Positions 16,524-22,385 of a DNA stretch of 27,743 nt are shown in pieces (the first letter of the stretch is position 1; each line of letters starts with the position of its first letter). The notes under the pieces are model-generated. The model was not told where the DNA came from. It did not search any database and saw only the letters and a list, made by a program, of their open reading frames with translations. A program made the translations under genes and the position numbers. This DNA is from a virus: positions 1-27,743 of the IMG/VR virus record IMGVR_UViG_3300033004_000010; one strand, 5' to 3'.

Positions 16524-17179
16524 AGCATGCTCCTTATCCAACCCCATATTCTTTGCCACCAGCTAACATTAGCTGGCTCTTCAAATTGATACTGTGGCAC
16601 TCGTGGTAACAAGCCATCAGTCTTAATCATCTCTAATGCTTGCTCGTGCACAAGGTTAACGCGATTGGTCCAGCCTTTGCCAAACACTGGCCATGTGCCC
16701 AGATGTTGCAGCATGGTCATACGGTTGCTTTCTATGCACGACAGCAGAGTCTCAGGGCTGTGCAAATAAGCATCCATTACTCTTTGTTCGGTGATCACGC
16801 CTATATGGCCATCATCATCTATAGTTGGGTAGCCCGTGTCTTTGATCGTGCTGTTGATCGCACGTTGCAGCCACTTGACAGATTGCACAGGGCCAGAATT
16901 CACAGCAGCATCAAATACCATCCAGTCTACCCCGGACGGCAGGTCATCACACTTGCATGTGTTCCAGTATTGGTACTGGTAAATCTCTTTAGCTTCTGCA
17001 CGCGAGATATAGCGCACAGACTGCAAGCCTAGACCCTTCTTAGATCGATAGGCATTGTATTCTGCCTGAGTAACACCGAGATTGGTAGGGCCACCAGGAT
17101 CGGCAGGGTGATTTGTGTATCCGCCTTCAATGTCAGGACCGACAAGGCGAGTGAAGCATAGTTCGAAATTGTCTTTCAT
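16520..17179 (-). CDS. endolysin: GH108 N-acetylmuramidase with peptidoglycan-binding C-terminus, 219 aa
   Basis: Cell-wall lysis enzyme. The N-terminus carries the family signature EGGYTNHPADPGGPTNLGVT with the presumed catalytic Glu at residue 18. The segment VDWMVFDAAVNSGP and the C-terminal domain (TEQRVMDAY, ESNRM, GKGWTNRV) fit the companion peptidoglycan-binding_3 domain. I chose ATG 17179, one base after the upstream stop; 17212 is a longer alternative inside the upstream gene. There is no signal peptide, so release should need a holin. The last residues (WWQRIWGWIRSML) are Trp-rich and amphipathic. It is unusual that the gene is in the replication operon instead of the late operon. 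Confidence 0.93.
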   Translation of the reverse strand: MKDNFELCFTRLVGPDIEGGYTNHPADPGGPTNLGVTQAEYNAYRSKKGLGLQSVRYISRAEAKEIYQYQYWNTCKCDDLPSGVDWMVFDAAVNSGPVQSVKWLQRAINSTIKDTGYPTIDDDGHIGVITEQRVMDAYLHSPETLLSCIESNRMTMLQHLGTWPVFGKGWTNRVNLVHEQALEMIKTDGLLPRVPQYQFEEPANVSWWQRIWGWIRSML

Positions 17180-17180
17180 A

Positions 17181-17393
17181 TCATTCACTCTGTGCAACAA
17201 TTTCGGACACAATACTAATCATGTGCTTCACTTGTTCGTAGGATTCGATTATTTCTGAAATATTATATGTATCGTTATCTCCTACGCACCGAACATAGCA
17301 AGCTTCACCGCACGCAAACTTAATAACAACTAGCTTATCAAGCGGGTATAAGACCTTATTGCCTTGGCGCTTAAGCGTCAGCTCTATGTGCAT
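17181..17393 (-). CDS. 70-aa unknown protein, first gene of the replication operon
   Basis: ATG 17393 with a strong GGAGGG (17404-17399). The N-terminal half looks like beta strands (IELTLKRQGNKVLYPLDKL); the C-terminal half is helical. Two Cys sit close together (GEACYVRC). No family recognised. It follows directly after the structured, terminator-like leader at 17410-17512, so it and all genes behind it may be under attenuation control. Confidence 0.65.
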   Translation of the reverse strand: MHIELTLKRQGNKVLYPLDKLVVIKFACGEACYVRCVGDNDTYNISEIIESYEQVKHMISIVSEIVAQSE

Positions 17394-17409
17394 AATTACC
17401 CTCCATAGG

Positions 17410-17512
17410 AAAAAGAAAAGGGACCACGTCAGCCGGGGCCTTTGGCGGAGCCGCTTCTTTGCTTACGCTCAGAACCAGCCCCGTATCCTAGTGCGGCAAC
17501 TGACGCGGTCCC
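17410..17512 (-). promoter_or_regulatory. structured leader RNA ending in an intrinsic terminator (attenuator-like)
   Basis: Read on the - strand, bases 17512-17500 (GGGACCGCGTCAG) pair with 17432-17420 (CTGACGTGGTCCC) as a 13-bp stem with one G-U pair, followed at once by TTTTCTTTTT (17419-17410) and then the GGAGGG of the 17393 gene. The 67-base interior holds a second pairing (CGGGGC 17483-17478 with GCCCCG 17439-17434) and smaller hairpins. The mismatch would be A-C on the + strand, so the - strand RNA is the folded form. The layout fits a riboswitch or attenuator, or a discrete short RNA that ends in front of the operon. No known riboswitch class recognised. Confidence 0.6.
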
Positions 17513-17708
17513 CCTCGCGGCTTCATGGGCCGCCACCAGAGGCGCGCCCCCCCCATGCCGGAGCGCGGTGATTCGGAAGCTAACACATGTAACGTGCACG
17601 GATCAAGCGAATTTTTCTGTTGCGCGGCAACGATTCTTGTGCAAGGGTGTGGCTAGGCGTGGTGCCCCCACTTCGCCTATTTCGCATCAGAATTACCCTC
17701 CTCCCTTG

Positions 17709-17744
17709 AAAACCCTGGTTCCACCGGACTGGGGTTTTCTTTTT
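17709..17744 (+). terminator. intrinsic terminator, + strand
   Basis: AAAACCC (17709-17715) pairs with GGGTTTT (17732-17738), with a small inner GGT/ACC hairpin, and the descending arm runs into TTTTCTTTTT. No + strand gene precedes it, so it either insulates the promoter just downstream or ends an unannotated + strand RNA. Confidence 0.55.
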
Positions 17745-17766
17745 GCCCATAGTGATCAATTTACCA

Positions 17767-17793
17767 TTGACATCTCGTGCACTCCTATATAAA
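17767..17793 (+). promoter_or_regulatory. sigma70-like promoter for the 17858 gene
   Basis: -35 TTGACA at 17767-17772 and -10 TATAAA at 17788-17793, spacer 15 bases (short). An AT-rich stretch lies upstream. The palindrome GTGCAC (17777-17782) sits inside the spacer, just after the -35 box. Confidence 0.6.
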
Positions 17794-17857
17794 TCTGGCT
17801 TACCCAATACGGGAAGGAGGGGGAAGCATCCCCGGTCAGATCAATAGGAGACTTCAC

Positions 17858-18256
17858 ATGGCTAAGCATGAACTGCGAGTTTCGTTCGAAGGTGCACCGT
17901 CACACGTGACCAGCCAGATTTACGGCAATCTAAAGCACCGCAAGCATATCCTCAATGCGCTCAAGACTGAGATGTTCAGTGGTCAAGCGCACGAAAAAGA
18001 GCTGTTTCATTGGCTCAACACCGACGACGAGGGCGGCTGGCTTGAGGCTATCAGCCAGAAAGGCCCGACCAAGGGACAGAAGACGGTTCCCGTCCCCATG
18101 TCCACCTTGCGCGGTCACCTGAGCACCATGTTGGAGCTTGGCGACGTGAAGAAGATCGCGGACGGTCGCTATGCCCTCCCCGGTTATGAGCCGGATAGCG
18201 ATGAAGAGCCGGAAGATAGCGAGGATGGCGAAGGGGTCGAAGGCGACGACGATTGA
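17858..18256 (+). CDS. 132-aa protein with probable winged-helix-like region and acidic tail
   Basis: ATG 17858 follows AGGAG (17846-17850) at 7 bases; the longer frame from 17777 runs back into the promoter. Residues ~28-95 are helical, ending with STLRGHLSTMLELGDVKKIA and DGRYALPGY, which could be the recognition helix and wing of a winged helix. The last 20 residues are almost all Asp, Glu, Ser and Gly. It is the only + strand gene between the two early - strand operons, with its own promoter and terminator, so a regulatory role is likely (inference). Acidic tails also occur in ssDNA-binding and DNA-mimic proteins. Its G+C is higher than its neighbours. Confidence 0.8.
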   Translation: MAKHELRVSFEGAPSHVTSQIYGNLKHRKHILNALKTEMFSGQAHEKELFHWLNTDDEGGWLEAISQKGPTKGQKTVPVPMSTLRGHLSTMLELGDVKKIADGRYALPGYEPDSDEEPEDSEDGEGVEGDDD

Positions 18257-18288
18257 TTCGACCCTGGTGACTGGTTGCGCGTATGAGA

Positions 18289-18314
18289 GAGGCCCCGCAA
18301 GGGGCCTTTCTTTT
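18289..18314 (+). terminator. strong intrinsic terminator with GNRA loop
   Basis: GGCCCC-GCAA-GGGGCC (18291-18306) followed by TTTCTTTT. It ends the 17858 transcript and lies 2 bases from the end of the - strand operon, so it separates two convergent units; the - strand copy lacks a clear U-run. Confidence 0.85.
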
Positions 18315-18315
18315 A

Positions 18316-18432
18316 TCACCAGAATTTTTCGTCGATACCAGGGGGATGAGGGCGATTAAGTATGACGTGCTCCACAATGAAAGCCACGACATACCAAATA
18401 CCAAGCCCTACCAAGATTTCACCGATTATCAT
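18316..18432 (-). CDS. 38-aa single-span membrane protein
   Basis: Short frame from ATG 18432 to TGA 18318-18316. A hydrophobic segment (GEILVGLGIWYVVAFIV) is followed by a Pro/His/Lys-containing tail ending DEKFW. GGGATG lies upstream, and it overlaps the next tiny gene by 14 bases. Last gene of the operon, directly before the convergent terminator. Candidate holin, spanin part or other small membrane protein. Confidence 0.6.
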   Translation of the reverse strand: MIIGEILVGLGIWYVVAFIVEHVILNRPHPPGIDEKFW

Positions 18433-18514
18433 GTCTATCATCCCAAATTATGAATGCAGCAAAGCCAGCATAGGCAACTAGCAAGCTTGTGCACACAAGT
18501 CCTACCCACCACAT
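18419..18514 (-). CDS. 31-aa single-span membrane protein
   Basis: Begins with the ATG of a TAATG overlap at the stop of the upstream gene (18514-18516) and ends 18419. Nearly the whole peptide is one hydrophobic span (WWVGLVCTSLLVAYAGFAAF) with a charged tail (WDDRHDNR). Coupling at the start supports it. Confidence 0.55.
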   Translation of the reverse strand: MWWVGLVCTSLLVAYAGFAAFIIWDDRHDNR

Positions 18515-18882
18515 TATAGCACCTTCATCACTTTCGTATTATGAGCTTCTAGTTGTTTGTGCCAGGACTGGCAACCACGCTTCCACTCGATTGTGCACGT
18601 CCCGATGCGGACCCCGTGCAGCAGATAGGTGAGGGGCAGGGCACCCTTGGGCGTCCGGCCTGTGATGGCGGCGTAGCGCCCCGATGTGGTTAGCACGTGC
18701 CCTGCGAGGTGGACGCAGGCTTTCGTGGTGCGCACGACGAGCCGGGCGAGGGGGACGCGCACAAGCGCCTCTGCGTGTTCGACCGGACCGTCGAAGTAGG
18801 TGAACACCACATAAGCCTCAAGCCCGGCCTTGCTCGCCCAGCGGCGTTGCAGGGCCGTGGCAGCGTCGAGCGGCTTAGTCAT
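18514..18882 (-). CDS. 122-aa unknown protein, GC-rich gene
   Basis: I start it at ATG 18882, which has a strong GGAGG 8 bases upstream; the open frame extends to 19125 without evidence of use. Alpha/beta-looking with a Val/Ala/Leu-rich middle (EALVRVPLARLVVRTTK) and a basic C-terminus with three Trp/Cys positions (IEWKRGCQSWHKQ). No family recognised. Codon use is strongly G/C-ending up to ~18590 from the 5' side, unlike most neighbours. It overlaps the start of the 31-aa gene by one base and the previous small frame by four. Confidence 0.65.
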   Translation of the reverse strand: MTKPLDAATALQRRWASKAGLEAYVVFTYFDGPVEHAEALVRVPLARLVVRTTKACVHLAGHVLTTSGRYAAITGRTPKGALPLTYLLHGVRIGTCTIEWKRGCQSWHKQLEAHNTKVMKVL

Positions 18883-19043
18883 GTTGCCGCCCTCCACCGT
18901 GTCGCGGGCAGCACGGGGGACAGCAAGCCGGGCCGGTGACCCTGTGCACGAAGCCGAACGTCGGCGCACGCAAGCGCGTGAGCGCCCATGCCCATAAGAA
19001 AGGCGCGGTGATGCCCGCGCCATAGAGTTTGAAGAATGACCAT
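18879..19043 (-). CDS. possible 54-aa protein (frame uncertain)
   Basis: A frame from ATG 19043 (TAATG with the upstream stop) to TGA 18881-18879 (ATGA with the next start) fills the gap exactly. However, another frame here, in line with the upstream gene after its TAA, has a stronger G/C wobble bias (about 75% versus 67%) and a membrane-helix-like sequence (LYGAGITAPFLWAWALTRL) but no start codon. I cannot decide which, if either, is translated. Confidence 0.4.
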   Translation of the reverse strand: MVILQTLWRGHHRAFLMGMGAHALACADVRLRAQGHRPGLLSPVLPATRWRAAT

Positions 19044-19312
19044 TAGTTCGGCCTCTCCATCCTAGCCAAGTTCGCCATAAGAGTGTTGACCATGCATCGT
19101 GCCAGCATGTCAAGCTTGCTGGCACGTTGTGCTCCCAGCATGGCAGTCAACTCTTCTATGCTCAAGCCAGTTAGGAGTGATGCCTCGGCTAAAGCTTCGC
19201 ATAGCACACAAATTATTGCCGCTGCATCATCCACTTCTGTTATATCCCTAATCACAGCGTGGATTTTTGCACGCCACATATCAGTTCTCTGATTAAATTC
19301 TTCATCGGTCAT
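19043..19312 (-). CDS. 89-aa helical unknown protein
   Basis: Start at ATG 19312, one base after the TGA of the upstream gene; 19327 is a longer alternative. Helical throughout, with an Ala/Cys/Leu-rich core (AAAIICVLCEALAEASLLTG) and a second amphipathic half. No family recognised. Confidence 0.6.
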   Translation of the reverse strand: MTDEEFNQRTDMWRAKIHAVIRDITEVDDAAAIICVLCEALAEASLLTGLSIEELTAMLGAQRASKLDMLARCMVNTLMANLARMERPN

Positions 19313-19313
19313 G

Positions 19314-19529
19314 TCAGAACCCCACAAGTGCAGCGCGCACGGCGCTAAGTGAATACCTATATCCGTCTGGTGTCTTTTCAGGCAGACTAGCTAAGAGCCA
19401 TTGTGCAGCCCTAGCTTTTGTCCTATTCCTACGTAGTGCATCTTGGCACAGACGATAGAGACTCTCATCGTTATTAAGCCACAGGCACACATTCCAATGT
19501 ACCTTATTCTTATGCCCCTGATAGTTCAT
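19314..19529 (-). CDS. DUF7249-like small phage protein, 71 aa
   Basis: The start MNYQGHKNKVHWNVCLWLNN fits a small phage family I recall with the pattern NY-x-G-(Y/H)-x-N-x-x-(T/H)-WNV-x-LW-x-NNDE; I believe this is DUF7249 but cannot check the number. ATG 19529 overlaps the upstream stop by ATGA. A basic helical middle (ALRRNRTKARAAQWLL) and a YRYSL segment follow. Function unknown. Confidence 0.65.
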   Translation of the reverse strand: MNYQGHKNKVHWNVCLWLNNDESLYRLCQDALRRNRTKARAAQWLLASLPEKTPDGYRYSLSAVRAALVGF

Positions 19530-19975
19530 ATCGCACCCATTGCTTTGCCCCACCTATAAGCGGCGGCTAGATCAGTCCCGAAACACTTCTTAGCTACTTC
19601 GTCGGCATAAATCTCCAGATCGCGGAGTTGCGGGTCATCTCTAGTGAACAATCCCGCCATGACCGGCATGCACATGTCTATACCGCCATGATAGCGCGCC
19701 ATACGCCAGATATAATAAGCGCGATGATAGCGCTGTTTCTCGATGGGGGTAAGATGCTGTGCAGGCATAGAGCGAAGCTGTGCACGAAGCTTGCCCTTAT
19801 TCTTACCCTGGCTGGATTGGATAATAGACAGAATCGCCGCGTGCACTTCGGACCAATGCAAATCTTCGAAATGGCCTACCGCGCAACAGGTTGTGCACGG
19901 TAAGCGCTTGTTAGCGTTCCATGATGGAGCGTAGGTTTTTTCACCGTTACATTTTGGGCAAATGGTATCAGTCAT
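19526..19975 (-). CDS. 149-aa zinc-ribbon protein
   Basis: An N-terminal CPKCNGEKTY ... CTTCCAVGHF pattern (two CxxC pairs, residues ~6-32) looks like a DnaJ-type or ribbon zinc site. The rest is helical (LRAQLRSMPAQHLTPIEKQ, AYYIWRMARYHGG). The start may be ATG 19975 or GTG 19984; the latter overlaps the upstream stop as GTGA. No function assigned; small zinc-ribbon proteins are common in phage early regions. Confidence 0.65.
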   Translation of the reverse strand: MTDTICPKCNGEKTYAPSWNANKRLPCTTCCAVGHFEDLHWSEVHAAILSIIQSSQGKNKGKLRAQLRSMPAQHLTPIEKQRYHRAYYIWRMARYHGGIDMCMPVMAGLFTRDDPQLRDLEIYADEVAKKCFGTDLAAAYRWGKAMGAI

Positions 19976-19980
19976 TGGTT

Positions 19981-20601
19981 TCACTCGCCAGTTTGTGCTG
20001 GCGACTCTCCTTCTTCGCTACGCTCAGAATGAGCGATCCAGATTTGCAGTTGGTCTAGAAGTTGTTTCTTAGCAGATGCAATGGCAGTTTGGTAAGCTTC
20101 TTCGGCAGGTGCAATGGCAGTTTCGTAAGCTTCCTGAGCAGATGCAATGGCAGTTTGGTAAGCTTCTTCGGCAGGTGCAATGGCAGTTTCGTAAGCTTCT
20201 TCGGCAGTTGCACAGGCAGTTTTGTAAGCTTCCCGAACAAATACAATGGCAGTTTCGTAAGCTTCCCGAGCAGTTGCATAGGCAGTTTGGTAAGCCTCCC
20301 GAGCAGTTGCATAGGCAGTTTGGTAAGCTTCCCGAGCAGTTGCATAGGCAGTTCGGTAAGCCTCCCGAGCAGGTGCAATGGCAGTTCGGTAAGCTTCTTC
20401 GGCAGGTGCAATGGCAGTTCGGTAAGCTTCCCAGTATTGCGCAGGGATAACACGGTTACTGGACGCCCAGCTTATCCAGCTAAAGATAGACGCATGCTCA
20501 CGCACTTCCTCCCACGTATCGCATAGGGATAGCTCATAGATCGCTTCATTACACGCGCCTCGCCCGCGAGCGAGGTCAATTAATCGTCTTAGTTTTTCCA
20601 T
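19981..20601 (-). CDS. 206-aa protein with eleven 11-residue (hendecad) repeats
   Basis: ATG 20601 follows AAGGAAA; the frame is open to 20685 but without a good ribosome site there. Residues 1-57 are a short helical head (EKLRRLIDLARGRG, TWEEVREHASIFSWIS). Residues 58-178 are eleven tandem copies of EAYxTAxAxAx, with the variable sites R/Q/E/K, I/Y/C, P/T/S and E/R/Q/K. The tail is KQLLDQLQIW then SERSEEGES. Eleven-residue periodicity predicts a long amphipathic helix or right-handed coiled coil, as in LEA-type and apolipoprotein-type repeats. I recall similar AY-x-x-A repeats in phage and metagenomic proteins; function unknown. Copies at the DNA level differ by few bases, so the repeat number is probably unstable. 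Confidence 0.75.
   Translation of the reverse strand: MEKLRRLIDLARGRGACNEAIYELSLCDTWEEVREHASIFSWISWASSNRVIPAQYWEAYRTAIAPAEEAYRTAIAPAREAYRTAYATAREAYQTAYATAREAYQTAYATAREAYETAIVFVREAYKTACATAEEAYETAIAPAEEAYQTAIASAQEAYETAIAPAEEAYQTAIASAKKQLLDQLQIWIAHSERSEEGESPAQTGE
20068..20430 (-). repeat. 33-bp tandem repeat, 11 copies
   Basis: Eleven in-frame 33-base units encode the EAYxTAxAxAx repeats. Most units keep GAAGCTTAC at the start and GCCATTGCA or GCCTATGCA near the middle. The repeat lacks stops in several frames, which creates long spurious frames on both strands. Confidence 0.9.
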
Positions 20602-20624
20602 CGTGGTTTCCTTTTGGTTGAGAT

Positions 20625-20659
20625 GTGTACGGGTAATACCCCAGCTATCACCCGTGCAC
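20625..20659 (-). promoter_or_regulatory. inverted repeat in the leader of the hendecad gene
   Basis: Arms GTGTACGGGT (20625-20634) and ACCCGTGCAC (20650-20659) pair over 10 bases with one mismatch around a 15-base spacer. In the - strand mRNA this would be a hairpin shortly before the ribosome site. Confidence 0.4.
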
Positions 20660-20687
20660 GCTATCCTAGATTTATGTGTGTGCATAC

Positions 20688-20730
20688 CTGACTAGCGTCA
20701 GATATGTTACGCCCCAATATTGGGGGCGTA
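20688..20730. promoter_or_regulatory. two adjacent inverted repeats in the 20602-20741 gap
   Basis: CTGAC-TAGC-GTCAG (20688-20701) and TACGCCCC / GGGGCGTA (20708-20715 / 20723-20730) with a 7-base AT-rich centre. Neither has a U-run, so operator or processing-site roles are more likely than termination. The gap may contain the promoter of the hendecad gene, but I see no clear -35/-10. Confidence 0.4.
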
Positions 20731-20741
20731 CACTACTAGAA

Positions 20742-20972
20742 TTAGATAATATTTGTTGCCAGGATATCACCCAAATCAGCGAATTTCTGACTAGCTGCTT
20801 CCCATAACAAAGCTAAACTTTCATTCTGCCAATTAGTGCGAATATGCTCTGCTTTGTCCTCGCATATACCTGCAATAATAGCTGCAAGCGCATCGATACC
20901 AATACGATCTATTAGCTTCTCAAGAGCTTCGCTTTCACCCTTTGTGGGCACACTGCGTATGGTTGTGATCAT
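20742..20972 (-). CDS. 76-aa helical unknown protein
   Basis: ATG 20972 has GGAGG 8 bases upstream and overlaps the stop of the 59-aa gene by ATGA. Helical, with Ala/Ile-rich first half (IDRIGIDALAAIIAGI) and a WQNESLALLWEAA segment. No family recognised; its general look resembles the 89-aa protein at 19043. Confidence 0.6.
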   Translation of the reverse strand: MITTIRSVPTKGESEALEKLIDRIGIDALAAIIAGICEDKAEHIRTNWQNESLALLWEAASQKFADLGDILATNII

Positions 20973-21148
20973 ATGATAATCCTCCGTCCCATCTTTTCGC
21001 GCAAGTCATCCATGTTGATGCCGTGCACAATGTTGTGAAGCTTATATGCACACTCGTAAGCATCAATCATACCGTCTTTATAATGCTTGATAGTGTCCTC
21101 GATAAGTTGCAGGACTTCGTCAAATGCAGGTTCATTTTGTGTAGGCAT
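20969..21148 (-). CDS. 59-aa acidic helical protein
   Basis: ATG 21148 is preceded by GGAGGG at 6 bases; the stop overlaps the next ATG (ATGA). The peptide is helical (FDEVLQLIEDTIKHYKDG, IDAYECAYKLHNIVHG) with a basic end (REKMGRRIII). Strong ribosome site and coupling support it despite its length. Confidence 0.65.
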   Translation of the reverse strand: MPTQNEPAFDEVLQLIEDTIKHYKDGMIDAYECAYKLHNIVHGINMDDLREKMGRRIII

Positions 21149-21175
21149 GTCGTACCCTCCTTAGTTAAATCGGCT

Positions 21176-21200
21176 GGATGCTGTGGCGTGCACAGCACCC
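21176..21200 (-). promoter_or_regulatory. 10-bp hairpin between two small genes
   Basis: GGATGCTGTG and CACAGCACCC pair with one mismatch around the 5-base loop GCGTG; on the - strand mRNA the mismatch is a G-U pair. It sits in the 63-base gap before the 59-aa gene, without a U-run, and contains a GTGCAC palindrome. A longer outer pairing (TAGTTA 21162-21167 with TAACTA 21209-21214) is possible. Confidence 0.45.
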
Positions 21201-21211
21201 AACGAAGCTAA

Positions 21212-21493
21212 CTAGGCGCGATGCACCTTAAGCGTAGCAACTATACGTTTCCAAGTATCTTCTATCTGTTTAAGACGATTGAGCGTATCGGTATCTTTCT
21301 GCCTTACTGCTAAGTCAACTTTATCAGTAATCCAAACGAGATTGCTGCCAATAGTATCTTCAGCTTCGGCAAGCATGGCAGTCAGCTCTTCAATCTCTTT
21401 AGCCGCCTCTAGCAACAGGGGACGCGCATCGCCCCAAATGGTAGGACGATATCGAGCCTCACTCTTAAGCGTCTTAACAGTTTCTTTAGTCAT
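21212..21493 (-). CDS. 93-aa coiled-coil unknown protein
   Basis: ATG 21493 follows GGAGGG at 6 bases, the same leader type as the genes at 21148 and 17393. Two helical halves (LLLEAAKEIEELTAMLAEAE and DTLNRLKQIEDTWKRIVA). The ELTAMLAEAE piece recalls ELTAMLGAQ in the 89-aa protein at 19043. No family recognised. Confidence 0.65.
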   Translation of the reverse strand: MTKETVKTLKSEARYRPTIWGDARPLLLEAAKEIEELTAMLAEAEDTIGSNLVWITDKVDLAVRQKDTDTLNRLKQIEDTWKRIVATLKVHRA

Positions 21494-21542
21494 ATCGTAC
21501 CCTCCTATTTAAGTAAGCCAATTTAAGTGTGTCTCTTATGCC

Positions 21543-21914
21543 TTATCGTGAGTCGCGTAAGGTGTCAAGCGCGGCGTTGTCGATGCGCAAGGGGCGGGGG
21601 ATGACGCGGGTGCATGCCCGGTGCACGCGGTAAGAGGTAGTGGTGCCAAGGGGTGTGAGGGGTGCACGATCGGCGTGAAGCTTGGCAAGGTCGCGCGCGA
21701 TGGCGACGGCCAGAGGCGCGCTCCAAAAGGCCAGCGCATCAGCCGGGGGCCGTGGCAAGCCCGTGCGGTCATCCAAGACGGAGGGGGACCACTCGCCAAA
21801 GGGCGGCTCGGGCCAATGCTCGCCAGCGAGGTAGCACACATTGTGCACGGGGCTAGCGAAAGGGATGATGCGCCGCTGGATGAGGTAGACGGGCATGACA
21901 TATACTAAAGACAT
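21543..21914 (-). CDS. 123-aa unknown protein, strongly GC-rich
   Basis: ATG 21914 after GGAGAA, one base after the stop of a 38-aa gene. The first ~15 residues use AT-rich codons; from ~21880 to 21545 the codons are nearly all G/C-ending. Pro/Arg/Ala-rich globular-looking sequence (EHWPEPPFGEWSPSVLDD, FWSAPLAVAIARDLAKLH). No family recognised. Confidence 0.65.
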   Translation of the reverse strand: MSLVYVMPVYLIQRRIIPFASPVHNVCYLAGEHWPEPPFGEWSPSVLDDRTGLPRPPADALAFWSAPLAVAIARDLAKLHADRAPLTPLGTTTSYRVHRACTRVIPRPLRIDNAALDTLRDSR

Positions 21915-21915
21915 C

Positions 21916-22032
21916 TCAGTTTCTCCACTTAGACGTAATGCAAAAGGAAAATTGCAAGTCTCCTATGCGTAGGAAGTGCAGACCTCCCACGCGCTGATAT
22001 TGGAAGTTGATAAGGTTTCTTAAGAGGGTCAT
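21916..22032 (-). CDS. 38-aa small protein
   Basis: ATG 22032 lies in an ATGA overlap with the upstream stop, has GGAGG 10 bases upstream, and its TGA is one base from the next ATG. The peptide has a regular alternation of hydrophobic and basic residues (YQRVGGLHFLRIGDLQFSFC), suggesting a small beta-rich fold. The exact fit between neighbours argues that it is real. Confidence 0.6.
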   Translation of the reverse strand: MTLLRNLINFQYQRVGGLHFLRIGDLQFSFCITSKWRN

Positions 22033-22385
22033 TTGTGCTTTTCCTCCATAATGTGGTCGAACCGCGTTGCTCCGTTGGCCATGGCACGTTGCACGGCTTT
22101 AGTGAGGCGGTTCAGCTCAGATATGAGAGCGTTGTAGTCATGTGGTTGCTTGCGTATGCCGAACGATGACGGACTGTAGCGTTTTTTAATCAGGCAAATA
22201 GACTCGGCGTAATCCCCTGTGTGCACGACGCACCAACCGGATGGGCCATAGAGCCAGGAAGGTACTGAGCGCAGAAGTGCATAGACCTGGCCATCCCGCG
22301 TATCTAACAGCCATCGTGCACGGGATAAAGTGTCGTGTTTATAGTAGCCAGGTGCATCATTGCGTGGTGGATAGACAAGGATCAT
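22029..22385 (-). CDS. 118-aa unknown protein
   Basis: Coupled at both ends by ATGA overlaps. N-terminal half with Tyr/Pro/Trp-rich beta-like sequence (SWLYGPSGWCVVHTGDYAE) and a helical C-terminal half (YNALISELNRLTKAVQRAM). No family recognised. Confidence 0.6.
   Translation of the reverse strand: MILVYPPRNDAPGYYKHDTLSRARWLLDTRDGQVYALLRSVPSWLYGPSGWCVVHTGDYAESICLIKKRYSPSSFGIRKQPHDYNALISELNRLTKAVQRAMANGATRFDHIMEEKHK

Larger units (their letters stand above)
17394..17857. other. control region between divergent transcription units
   Basis: 464 bases without a convincing gene. It contains the structured - strand leader (17410-17512), a GC-rich spacer with a C-run (~17515-17560), a possible - strand -35 (TTGATC, 17606-17601) with GTGCAC next to it, a + strand terminator (17709-17744), the + promoter at 17767-17793, and the leader of the 17858 gene. 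Open frames crossing it lack ribosome sites. Confidence 0.6.
17454..20029 (-). repeat. two copies of a TTCTGAGCGTA(A)GC-AAGAAG element
   Basis: The two copies are at 17454-17474, inside the structured leader, and 20010-20029, in the 3' end of the hendecad gene (coding SERSEE); only these two stretches are repeat, not the span between. They differ by about two bases and an indel. Similar short sequences are dispersed in many bacterial genomes, so this may be a host-derived repeat. Confidence 0.45.

Noticed and set aside
17442-17792. 116-codon + strand frame across the control region
   Set aside because: It runs through the structured leader, a terminator and a promoter, and has no ribosome site.
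20068-20430. Tandem 33-bp repeat considered as a CRISPR array
   Set aside because: Units are directly adjacent, without unique spacers, and are in frame in a gene.
20055-20526. Long open frames on both strands across the 33-bp repeats
   Set aside because: They arise because the repeat unit has no stop in several frames. Only the - strand 19981-20601 frame has a non-repeat head, a ribosome site and coupling to a neighbour.
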